DNA of 60,000 bases from Membranipora membranacea (lineage: Eukaryota > Bryozoa > Gymnolaemata > Cheilostomatida > Membraniporidae): assembly GCA_914767715.1 (NCBI GenBank), contig OU612069.1, positions 4,590,001-4,650,000 on the forward strand. The letters are read 5' to 3'. The stretch's first letter is position 1; each line of letters begins with the position of its first letter. Shown here in pieces: positions 36,560-47,713 of the stretch. Under the pieces are notes generated by a model. That model saw nothing but the letters and a program-made list of their open reading frames with translations. It was not told the DNA's origin and made no database searches. The translations under genes and the position numbers were made by a program.

Positions 36560-39265
36560 TTACTTTTTTGAAAAAACGCTATTTAGATAGTGAACACAGT
36601 TAGCTCTAAAACAAAGTTTGCGAAGGTTTACTCTGTACCGGATGGTGGAATATCGGCCTGATGGGCATTGAGTAAATGTCAACATGGGAGTTTGTTCGGT
36701 TGCCACCATGCAAAGACTCTTTGTAGCGAGTTTGTTGTGGTAGAGATCGGCTACTGCGGTGAAGGTGATATCTCCTGCGAGGCGACCGGCTGAGCGCACC
36801 ACTCGCTGTAGATGTTTTTTAGAGTCTGCACTAAGATGAGAATATATCACTACTAGATGATAGAGTAGGATGCTTTCGATGAAGGATTTGTAGCATGATG
36901 TAATCAATCTGGTATCTATTCCCAGATGATACAGCTTGCTCATAATGTGAAGTCGAGTTCTAGCTTTCTTTACAGTTCGGTTGGCAGAGGCTGTAAAGTC
37001 AAGTTTAGTAGTTAGCGTAGTACCAAGATACACGAACTCCGTTACTTGATCGATCGGGGAACCATTTATTACCAGCTGTTGTGTGGTCGGGTTATCCCGT
37101 GCATTGCTGAAAACCAGTTCTTTGGTCTTCTTTGAGTTAAGAAGCAGGTCATGTTCGCAGCACCAAGCATATAGATGATCTGCTTCTTGTTGGAGACACG
37201 ATGGCTGGGTACTCGTGAGAAACTCTAGTATGACTGTGTCATCAGCATATTTGAGGATTTCGGTATTGGAGTTGAGTGTTGGCATACTGGATACATAGAA
37301 TGAGAAAAGTAGCGGACTGAGCACACAGCCTTGAGGGCTCCCAGTAGATGTTGTCGTAGATGCTGATACATTGGACGTTGTTATAACACGTTGTGTGCGA
37401 TTTGTGAGGAAACTGTAAAGCCAGTTAAGAATATTCGGATGAATATCATAATCACAGAGTCTGGAGATTAGCAGGGACGGATTTATAGTATTAAAGGCGC
37501 TGGTGTAGTCAATGAATAGTGTTCGAACATAGTTTTTAGCATTATTGTCTAGATGGAGACTTACTGAGTCAATAAGAGTGATGAGTGCATCTTCAGTCGA
37601 CCGATTCTGCTGATATGCAAACTGTGATGAGTCATCGAGATGTGGGGCTATGCGCCTCACTATCAGCTTCCCCATACACTTTGCTACGACTGATGTCAAA
37701 GCTATGGGCCGGAAGTCTTTCGGTTCTGATGCACCGGACAGTTTTGGTAAAGGCTTGATAGTGGCTGCTTTCCATGCTGATGGCATAGTACCTTGCTTCA
37801 CTGACATATTGAATAACGCCAGCAGCGGTTCGGTGAGCGAGGATGCAGCTGTCTTCAGCAATCGTGCAGTCAGATGGTCTGGTCCAGGGCTCTTATTCGT
37901 CTGGAGACTGCGCACTACAGCATAAACTTCAGAAAACGTAAAGAAATCATCACGGTTAACAATATCAGGCAAAAAAGGACTTTCATTAGCCTTTTCAAAA
38001 CGATTATAGAAAACATTCAAAATATCAGCATCGAGAGAGCACTCTTGTTTAGAATCTTTCAATTTCAATAAAGATTTCAAATTAGACCATGCTATTCTGC
38101 TATTAGATTGCATAGATTGTTCAACAGTGGAGGCATATTGTCTCTTGGCATGTCTGATTTCCCGTTGGACCTGGGCTTTCAGTTTAGGGTGGTCAGAGGA
38201 CTGATCTTTAAAACATTCATTTCTGTAATCAATCAACCTTATGATTTTGGGAGTAATCCAGGTTTTATCATTTGCTGGGATTGTCACATTTACTGTTGGA
38301 ATGCATTCTTTAATGCAAAAGTTCATATAGTCAATGAAGGTATCAGTAGCTACATTGACATCAGCATCAGGTGAGTTGAGAAGAACAGGCCAGTCGGTAT
38401 CATCAAGGCAGCTGAGGAGCTTGTTAGTATTGGTCTCATTCCAAACCTGCCTGGCTACTTTGACAGGCTTACTGGTCAGGGCTTTATGCTTGTATGTTGG
38501 TAGGAGCAGTACAGAGTGGTGGTCAGATTTACCCACTTTTGGCAGCTTAGTGGTAGTGTAGCTCTTCTTCTGGATATTAACATAACATTTGTCAAGGGTT
38601 TTCTCACCCCTGGTTGAACAGGTCACTTGCTGTTTGAAGTGAGGTAGGCTGATGGATGCACTGTTGAAATCGCCCAAAGCAATGATAGTAGCCTGGGGAT
38701 TTCCTCTCTCTAGTGTTTCTATTTGATGATTTATCTTTGAAACTGCTTCCTTGACAACGGTTGAAGTTGAAGGTCCAAAAAGAGAGCAGTAAATAACCAA
38801 TAAGATGATACAAGGGATTTCCCTTGGCAACCAGAATGGTCTTAGTCTGATTGCCATCATCTCCAGTGTAGGATCGGTGTGGATCGATATTTGATTACCT
38901 ATGTCGCACCAGCTATTGTTTATATAAACAATTAAACCACCACCCTTTGTTTTATCAGTGGCTCTATTGTCTCTATCGTGCCTTATAGACCAGTATCCGG
39001 TCAGAGTGATTAAACTGTCTAAATGATTTTCAGTGAGCCATGTTTCAGTCAAGGCTAACACACAGCAATTCTGGAGGAATTTTGATGTCACTATGGCCTC
39101 CAGATGATCTACCTTGTTGTAAAGTCTATTCACATTTGAGAGATAAATGCTAGGTAATGCTGACTTGATCTTGCCATGGTATTTTGACTCTCTTACTCTG
39201 TTCCTGGTGCCTGATCTTTTGCCTCTTATTTTACTCCGCAAAATCTCAGGTGATTGTGCTTTCAC
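36560..39265 (-). mobile_element. L2/CR1-type non-LTR retrotransposon, endonuclease-reverse transcriptase ORF
   Basis: A 901-codon intact minus-strand frame. The N-terminal third is an apurinic-type endonuclease (LTETWLTENH, KGGGLIVYINNSWC, LGDFNSA, GKSDHHSV). The central part is reverse transcriptase (PISWKAATIKPLP-like start, QQNRSTEDALITLIDSVSL, LFIDYTSAFNTINPSLL, SPQGCVLSPLLF, KYADDTVILEF with the catalytic YADD). The C-terminus ends YRVNLRKLCFRANCVHYLN, as in L2/Rex1-like elements of the CR1 group. The frame extends upstream without a stop to about 39402, so the start used here is the first Met only. No ORF1 is seen and the ends and target duplication are not resolved. It lies antisense in the kinase intron 36375-40291. 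Confidence 0.93.
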
Positions 39266-39778
39266 TAAATCCTTGTATTTAGTGCTCCAGAGTGTCTTTT
39301 GGATGGTTTTAGACTTCCTTCCTATGCTTAATAGTGTTCTACGATCAATGTTGATACAGTAGGCTGTTATTATGTGCCTATACTGATATAAAACTTGATA
39401 AATTCAGAGAAGCTTGGAGAGCAAAGTCAAAGCACGGCCGCCATTTTTCGGCGCCAAAAGTAATTCTATGCAACATCAGTAAAATAGACTAAACATGCAG
39501 GGCTCTTTGATAAATCTGTGAGGTAGTAATAGATATTGTTCTCACACAAAAATTGAATTCTAAATAGTTTGTTTTACCTAAATAATTTCTGCCTCCTCTC
39601 TTTACTCCAATAAGCTTCTCTCCCAAAGGACAATAAATATTATTCATATTTAGTCATTTCACTTTTGAGTCCAGTTTTGTTTGATAGTGGAGGTGAGTTC
39701 TCACTTCTGTTAGATAATTAATTTGTTCCGTGATCTTACAGCCCTCCTTTGCCACTGCCAGCACTACAGTTTAACAAA

Positions 39779-39796
39779 CCCCCCCCCCCCCCCCCC
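39779..39796. repeat. Run of 18 C
   Basis: Uninterrupted C tract in the intron that carries the retrotransposon. Homopolymers of this length are prone to sequencing or assembly error. Confidence 0.9.
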
Positions 39797-40738
39797 GTAA
39801 GAGAGGTGATGGAGAAACTGGCAAGTGAGGACCATAATTTGTGCAGGTTTTACACCATAACTTAATGCGGCAATGTCAATAAGTAATTAGAAAATTATAA
39901 ATTAGAGAGGGCGTTGCAGCAGACTGCATGCCCTGATACTATGTCTGCAACAATCTGTTCACTGTGTTTGTTAGTAGCTCACCAGAAATTTTATTTCTAA
40001 GTTATCAGATGAAGACAAAATGCAAATAGGCATTTTTGTATCATTACATAAACATATACACATATATTCTCACACGTTGATAGTGATATGGCTTGCCATG
40101 ACGCTAAATCTCAATTGGATTCGGAAGTATAAAGAGGTTTTCATTTGTTGCCACCTACTGAACAAAGCCACCGATTGAGTGATCTCCGGCTTACAGTCAA
40201 CTAAATTTGGGGTACAAAAAAACTGTAACATTGACTAGAAATAAACCCCAATATATAATTGGTACTCTCATTAAAAAACTGTTGTTTTTAGAACGGATAA
40301 AGCTGCAAGCAAGAGCAGACCCATGGGAATTATGTACCGTCAGCTGAATGGATGTAAGTCAATGTTTTGTGTATGACATATCAAATCTTATATTAGCTTT
40401 ATAATGAAACAGGCGACTGGTCAAATGAGACTAAGGAAATATAACACCCAAATGCCTGCTACAGCTTCTGGTATGCCTCGAACAAGATCGGAATAAATAT
40501 CATCAAAAAAGACAATCCACTTTCTAACAAAGTGATGACAATGTCGATTTCTGGCTGCAGTCACACATTGGACAGACACTTTGATTCTCATCTCTATAAT
40601 AAGCTATTTTTATCTTTCATGCTAAATATTTTTTTAGGTTTTATCAATTGAAAAATAAAAAATTCGGTTGAAATTACATTTGTTTTTACCATTGAAGTGC
40701 CAACATGTAGCCAAGCTGAGATCAAAGACCCAGAGAGG

Positions 40739-41253
40739 AGATTGGAGCAGGAGAATGAGACAGCCCAAGAGAGGAGAGCGGAGCCGGAGAATGAGACAGC
40801 CCAAGAGAGGAGACCGGAGAATGAGACAGCCCAACAGAGGAGGCCGGAGAATGAGACAACCCAACAGAGGAGGCCGGAGAATGAGACAGCCTAACAGAGG
40901 AGGCCGGAGAATGAGACAGCCCAACAGAGGAGGCCGGAGAATGAGACAGCCCAACAGAGGAGGCCGGAGAATGAGACAGCCCAACAGAGGAGGCCGGAGA
41001 ATGAGACAGCCCAACAGAGGAGGCCGGAGAATGAGACACACCAACAGAGGAGACCGGAGAATGAGACAGCCAAACAGAGGAGGCCGGAGAATGAGACAGC
41101 CCAACAGAGGAGGCCGGAGAATGAGACACACCAACAGAGGAGACCGGAGAATGAGACAGCCAAACAGAGGAGGCTGGAGAATGAGATAGCCCAACAGAGG
41201 AGGCCGGAGAATGAGACAGCCAAACAGAGGAGGCCGGAGAATGAGACAGCCCA
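40739..41253 (+). repeat. Exonic 30-bp repeat, 17 copies, encoding PENETAQQRR
   Basis: Seventeen copies of a 30-bp unit containing GAGAATGAGACAGCC within the 665-nt kinase exon 40698-41362. In the spliced frame it encodes a ten-residue repeat rich in Glu, Gln, Arg and Asn, likely helical or disordered. Unit changes are mostly single substitutions (AAC for AGC, CACACC, CCAAAC). One unit has CAA changed to TAA at 40892-40894, a nonsense codon. Because the unit contains almost no T, all frames on both strands stay open for hundreds of bases. Confidence 0.95.
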
Positions 41254-42497
41254 AGAGGGGAGATCGGAGCTGGCAAAGAGACCTGTAGCTGCCAGCCCAG
41301 ATGAATGGGAGCAGAGGAGTATGAAGATAGGACAGTACAAAATTTCCAACTGTTTGCATGAGGTTGTTATTAAATTTGACCTTGTGTTGTTTGTACCTCA
41401 AGTTATCAAGCGAGTATGCAGATATATGGTTCAATCAATGTGCCACCACGGCTGTAAATTTAACCCAAGACTTTTGGCACTACCACAAATCAACTACATA
41501 CATTGCTCCTTGCTTTAGCTGTATCATCCAGAGCATTGATGCTAGACAACTAATGCAGCTTTTTTTGCTAACATCTGGCTAACATCAGATGGCACCATCA
41601 CCACACCATAGCGGTACATCAAATATTCTACTCAAATATAAAACTGATCTCCTTTTACCTTCCAGATCAGTAGGTTGGAGAAAGAGGTGGAATGTCTGAA
41701 ACGAGAGGTAAGATTATATAGCATGATGGCCTCTATGTAGGTTATGATATTACAACTTCTCTCTTAGACACTCTGTAAAACTGTGTTCAAATCCTACGAA
41801 ATTTTTTTAAGATTAATTATCATACTCAAATCTAGAGACCTACCGCTACGCTCCTTTGTTTTCCCCATCAATCAACGCTCAGGGCATGTTTAACCGGCCA
41901 GTTCTCTCAGTTGTGGAAGCTCATCAACGTGTGCGTCGCTTATATACTTGTGGGATCTTCACCAAGTTCACACTCCTAGCATTGACTTAGGATAAAATAC
42001 ATATTTAAATTATTGCTTTTTAGAAACAGTTGAGAGATGAGAGGGATAGGTCCAATAAAGAACTGGACCAGCTGCTATGTAAGTTTCCACATAATCAGTT
42101 TTAATAAAATTGCCTTCATCTAAATGCCAAAGCATAATCTTGATTAACACTGAGGTATATATCAATTGTTGTTGAAAAAATATACCGGTATTTCGGCTTG
42201 ATCAATGACTTGGCTAGAATTCAGAAAAATCATCATTCTGCAGAGATGCTAAGTCGGTTTTTAAAGGATAGGGTTAATTCAAGAATGCGTTTTGTTACTT
42301 TGTTTCAATAGATATATTGTTATCCTACATGTTGACATATTTGTACTTTGATATTATATGTTGTGATTGTATAATGATAATTTTCTGCTGTTTGGTGATA
42401 CAATGTGCCTGCATTTTGGAGTGTAATCTTTCAGTGTTGAAGGGTGTTTCCGTGGACTACAATAAGGGACTTGGAGCTGGTATTTCGGCCCAGGTAT

Positions 42498-42764
42498 CAC
42501 TGTGCAAAATCGGTTCCTATTCAGAGCTTATTCCAAGCGGGATAATGATTGTATAAATAGATGAAGTTATACCTACATTGTATAATTACAATTGAAATGA
42601 ATAAGTTGTCTACTTATACCATACATTGAATAATTATAGTTGCATAATTTTGCCAGGAATGTGGTATAATCGTTGTATAAAGTGGAATAATGAAGGTATA
42701 AACATGATTATTCAGACTTATGCCGAGTGCATAATCATTAAATAGGAACTGATTTTGCACAGTG
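42498..42764. mobile_element. 267-bp MITE inside the kinase glycine-loop exon
   Basis: The ends CACTGTGCAAAATCGGTTCC (left) and the reverse complement GGAACTGATTTTGCACAGTG (right) form an inverted repeat of at least 24 bp with one mismatch. The flanks are TAT (42495-42497 and 42765-42767), so a 3-bp (TAT) or 2-bp (TA) target duplication; both give the same empty site. Removing the element joins GLGAGISAQ to VYGGTFEGGEVAVK in one frame, the continuous glycine loop and VAVK of the kinase. The element has no coding capacity. If it were spliced as an intron between CAG/GT at 42493-42495 and AG/T at 42762-42763, the product would gain one base and lose the frame. Confidence 0.92.
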
Positions 42765-45333
42765 TATACGGAGGAACGTTTGAAGGAGGAGAAGTAGCAG
42801 TGAAAGTTATGCGCCAGAAGATGGAGGTCGGGGACATACTGGATGACCCGGAGATTCAGTATCTTTTGTAAGTCATCATTACGCACAATGAAATCATCAA
42901 CTAGGATCTCGAAACCACTAGCACTTGAATCTCTTCCACTTCAGCAGTGATATATTGTCATGGCATCTTTATCAATTTAGGTATAGACAAATTGTATCGC
43001 AACCGAAAACTTGTAATCTGAAGATGTAACTTTTTTTCCATCTTTCAACATTCATCCTTACCTGGTGATAGAAACATTATTACAAATCTTTTACATTTTA
43101 TAGGCTGTCAAAATTTACTGAACACATTGATATTATGTGATTCATATATGATTTTTGTAGGAGAGTGAGTCACAAGAATATTGTTGGGATCATTGGGGTT
43201 ATTCAAGTCGGAACCCAGGTGGGAGTAGTTATGGGGCGAGCATCATCAGACTTAGAGAAGTATATTCAGAGTAGGACGACACGCCAAGTGACTGCACAGT
43301 GTAAAGTAAGTTACATTACAACCCTACAGGCTTGCAACGTTCGTAATTCATGATCCTCAACCACTCAAATTCACTCTAGGTTACTCAGGTTTCTTCATTT
43401 CTCCCATGCCAGGGTTATTTTTAAAATTTGCTTGAAACTGAGATGTGCTATCACACCATTATTCATGGTTTTCATTGCATTCATGTGTATGCCTTTTTCG
43501 TTGCAGGACTTTGGTACAAAGCTAAGATACTCTAGAGATATGGCATGCGGGCTGGCATACCTTCACCTCAAGAAAATTGTCCATCAGGACATAAAGCCAC
43601 TGAATATTTTGGTAAGAATACAAACACTTCTCCGATGCCACCTAATACCATTACAGCAATTTTTATGCAAGTTGAAATATTTTTAGTATCGCGTTTACCC
43701 AGAGCACCTGTGATCCTTTTCTTTTATCACATGGTAATATTGGATCTGATGATACACTAAAAAAAAACTGAACAGATTCAAATTGTTAAGATTATTCTCC
43801 CCTTTTCCTTTTCTTCTTGAATGAATAAAGTGGTAAAAATGATGTATTATCATAAATATAAACACATTTAGGGACCCACAGCTTTTTATCAAGTATTTTA
43901 AAAACTTGTAATTAGAGTTATTGAATGGCGTTCTGTTGACGGATTTTGGTATTTATATTCTACTTATTGACATTGGATTTATAATTTTTGGTACACCACC
44001 ATTCTCTATGACTGTATGAGCCTATTCTCATTTTACATTATTAATTCTTTTTACCCAACCTAGCCGTCTACAAGTGTATTATTTTTAAATTTTAGATTTT
44101 CAATGGTGTTGTCAAAATTGCTGATCTTGGCTTTGCGGCCTTCACCAGCTCCATGACAAGGATCTCAGCTGGTGGACACTCAGGTACGACATTCCAGAAC
44201 AAAGAGCTAAAATGAGTTAGATATTAGAACAGAAATACCTTTATTTGAAGTAATTTGGCTCAGTTAATGCTATTTTGCTGTTCCTGAAATAGCAGAAAGA
44301 AAACGAGACAGACACAGGGAAAAATCCACTTTCAACGCACTCAGAAAATTCCGTTCCTCTCTTGAAATCTTAACATTGCTTGTTGGTTTGATCTGTGGGT
44401 TTTCCACAGAAAATACACATATGTGATATTAGTTTTCCACCATTCCATTAGACAGACTCGAATGCATCGATCTAATCGGACCACAAAATCAACCAGTCTT
44501 GTTCTGAGTGGAGCCTTCCAACATGAAAGACAACGTACCAAAAATGAATACCTGTAAACTACCTAGCGTCCTAGAAGGTACATACCACATCAGCTAGCAG
44601 TGTACAATGTGATAATAATGTCTTTACAAATTCATCTATCTTAGGTACAGTGTACTACATGGCGCTTGAGCTGCTCCTCCGAAGAACACGCGTCTCTACT
44701 CACTGTGATATCTGGTCCCTGGGAGTAACAATTTGCATGAGCTATTCACAGGTGTGTAAATTACATGCATCCATAGGGTTGATACTGAAGCGCACTGCTC
44801 AGAGAACAGGGGATTCTTGATCATAGTGCTAATAAACAGCTTGAAATTGTGATCTGCACACTGAGTTGATAGACATTTTCTTTGGAATTATTAGTAGTTG
44901 ACAATGTATCATCCTAGCAAGTCGTTCAGTAAGCACTTGCTCAGCAGATTATAACAATTATTTTTGTTTTAGATAAAAGAGCATGGGGTACACAGACCGT
45001 GAAAATACCAGGGACACACGTGCGTGTGCCCAAGGAGATATACGATAATCACCTTCCTAGCACGCACAAGATTCTGCCACCGCTGATGCAGAAACTGCTA
45101 TCCAGCTTGATGGAGTACGGACAGGAGAGGCAGCCTTCTGCCAAGGCCATTCTCGGACAGCTTGATGAAATGCGCTAACAGACAATATGTTTATTTATTA
45201 TTATACAGACCAGTGTAAAACAAAAACAAAATATACTGAGGCTAAAAATATGATAATTAATACATGTCAAGAGGATACATGGCAACGCTACTCTGCATTG
45301 ACATTAGCTACATCTGTACATGACATATCTGTA

Positions 45334-45339
45334 AATAAA
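45334..45339 (+). terminator. Polyadenylation signal of the kinase gene
   Basis: AATAAA 155 bases after the kinase TAA. No other signal lies nearer. Typical position for a eukaryotic 3' end. Confidence 0.55.
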
Positions 45340-45634
45340 ATATTTTTGGAAATTTTTACATTTAAAAAGTTAACAAGCCATCAATTCTTTATTTAACATT
45401 ATTTTGATTTTGCGAGTCTGGGTAACTTATGTTCATACATGTGTGTAGTAAAACATGCATAAATATTTGTGCACAATATATTATGATTTATACATATCTA
45501 CAATATATCAATTTTATATGTACCTGCGACCATATACTGTTAGTTAAAATTCAAACACTGTGCAAGCTATGATTTTCGTATTAAATACATTGTTTTGAGA
45601 GTTTGTAACTAACTAGTTGGTCGGTATTTGTTAC

Positions 45635-45719
45635 TAGCCCTGTTCACACGGCCACGGGTTTTGGTTCTTTTGGTTTTGTGCCAACAAAACCAAAACCCGT
45701 GGCCGTGTGAACAGGGCTA
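45635..45719. mobile_element. 85-bp foldback element (perfect 32-bp arms)
   Basis: TAGCCCTGTTCACACGGCC and the next 13 bases are repeated exactly in reverse complement at the other end, leaving a loop of about 21 nt. The CCCTGTTCACAC motif at the tip resembles ends of small miniature elements seen across animals. It sits in the 3' intergenic space between the convergent kinase and transposase genes. Arms this perfect imply recent insertion or gene conversion. Flanking bases allow at most a TA-like duplication. Confidence 0.9.
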
Positions 45720-45756
45720 ATTTGTTACAATACATGAGATCTCAGCTATATCTGAT

Positions 45757-45767
45757 AAATTTATTTA
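45757..45767 (-). terminator. Polyadenylation signal of the transposase gene
   Basis: On the minus strand the stop codon is followed at once by TAAATAAA; AATAAA overlaps the stop TAA. This would give a very short 3' UTR. Confidence 0.5.
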
Positions 45768-47676
45768 TTACATAATGTTCTGTCTGATATTTATATAAAG
45801 CTCCTTGCAGCTCTCCTTGGTTGGTGTTACCATTAAATGAGCTGGTAGTACGTATTTGTCCAGATCCAGCCCTGCAGAGGATGGGATGTCCGGACGCTGC
45901 ATCAGTGGCTCCATGTAGTCCTCTATAAATTGAATGAATACAATATTGAGGATGTCATTGTTATACAAAAGAAACGGACATAAGTTCTCAACACTCACAA
46001 GTTCAAAGCAGCCACAACTTGAATGCTAGTTAACCATGCTTTCCCTTTATCGATGAAGCTCAAAAACCTACCAGAATTGAGCATATGTGGGTGCTCCCAC
46101 ATATGGTTAGGGGAATATCCACTTGGTAAGAGCAGGTTTTTTTGTTTACTGATCCTGCTTGTGTTATGGGTGATCTTGTACTGGTTAAGTGAGCTCTGTA
46201 TCATCGAAAATGTCCTCCATACTATCCACCTGTAACATTTTAAGAAGATAGTTGTACTCATATAAGCCTACCTTCACTATAAGATTTATGTTGAACTTAA
46301 ATGCAGATAAGCCAAATTATATGTATCAAAACCGGTCCCATTTTTCAATAAGTTTACCATTGATGAATTAGAATTGAAGAAATTATTCCAGTCACCCGAT
46401 CTAAGTAACCTACTTGTCTAATTCTGCGTTCCTGTCGAAAAAGCCGCCAGTCTCAAGCTCTCTCAATACTTCTCTATACCATCGCATGTCTGAGTGTGCG
46501 TTGAAATTGCCCCAAAACGCTTCAATTTTCTACAACATTGAAATCATATCTAAATGTTCCCTCGCCGGCCGTAAACGCTTGAGTCACATCCTGAATATAT
46601 AAGCGGCTTGCAAATAAGACAACAACAGAAACATTCGACAGCCATTTCTGTTCAATTCAGTTATGTCCCTAACAACAAGTCATACCACACGCTTATTCCC
46701 CATAATAGTCCAGGTTATCCCTGATGAATGTCTCAAATGGTAACCAGTAAACTGAGAAAAGGGGCTTATAACCCACTACTAGCCAAGATTGAGCATACAA
46801 GAGTAGTAGTAGATACTGGCAGCAACTAACCGTGACATTTGGAGAAACTCCAACTGCAGGTTACTCTGATAACACTCAATCTCGTTAAACGTCATTATGT
46901 ATGACTGGATTATTTTCAAAATATTGCTCACCTGATTAAATACACTTGACATCTGAATGATGTTGACAGCATCCACCACCATGTTCCACTCGGTTCCCTT
47001 ATCTACCATTATCTGATTCGGAAGCCCTGGATAAAGAATTGCACATACATCATAAAATTGCAATTAAAACGATGAGGCGGTTCATTGGTTTAATCGCTGC
47101 TAGGTTGCTTATCAAAAAGCAGGTTGGTTTTCTATAGGAGTTATGTCCTCTCTGAGCAAATATTCAAGGAGGGCACAACTCACACAGAAGATAAAGCTAT
47201 GAGCGACCGGTGAAAGGGTAACAGTAGGGAGCTTGACCCAAACTCCCTGCTGTTACACGGTCATAAAATATTTACCCAAATAAATGTCCTATCTTACATT
47301 TCATACATGCATCATAGCACAAAGCAGTGGATAAAAAATAATGACAATGGCAATATTATTTCAAACATACCTCCAATATGGCAGATCTCGTTTAGCAGCC
47401 AATTACCTACTGTTTCCTTCTTCTTGTCACGCAAGACATGCAGGGCCAAAATCTTTCTTGAGAATGTGTCAATGATTCCGTAGATATACACTCCGAATGG
47501 CTGAGCCTGCTTCTCATGACCATCTACTGACCACAACCAATTCGGACCCTTAATCAAAAAAGAAGTCATTTGAAAGATGGTAACAACTAAGTTTAATTTG
47601 GCAGGGATAATTTAGTTGTTAACAGAGTATTAAACTTATTGAACAAGATTAGTTTAGTGTGATATCAAGAGGTCGG

Positions 47677-47713
<37 letters not shown>

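Larger units (their letters stand above)
31435..45178 (+). pseudogene. Protein kinase with zinc-finger-like N-terminus and 10-residue repeat region (decayed passenger gene)
   Basis: Fourteen plus-strand exons in matching phases: 31435-31632, 34034-34102, 34816-34969, 36326-36374, 40292-40353, 40698-41362, 41666-41707, 42024-42078, 42435-42867 (interrupted by a MITE), 43161-43305, 43507-43611, 44096-44183, 44645-44751, 44973-45178. Order of parts: Cys/His-rich start (CCECKQFSHNKGLHTCQVCL), a charged region, 17 copies of PENETAQQRR, a short coiled coil (RLEKEVECLKRE), then a kinase domain: glycine loop GLGAG, VAVK lysine, HQDIKPLN catalytic loop, DLG in place of DFG, YMALE in place of YMAPE, DIWSLG. 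Lesions: TGA at 31564-31566 (avoidable with the GTATGC donor at 31552), TAA at 40892-40894, the MITE, and a missing base in exon 13 (CMELFT becomes out of frame). AATAAA at 45334-45339. Substrate and family are not identified. Confidence 0.82.

Noticed and set aside
37650-39362. Several plus-strand frames of 65-91 codons
   Set aside because: Shadows of the retrotransposon ORF on the minus strand.
40634-41434. 266-codon minus-strand gene
   Set aside because: It is the complement of the 30-bp kinase repeat; open only because the unit lacks stops in most frames.
42498-42764. A normal intron of the kinase gene
   Set aside because: It has GT-AG-like borders, but splicing there adds one base and loses the frame, while inverted ends and a target duplication identify an insertion.
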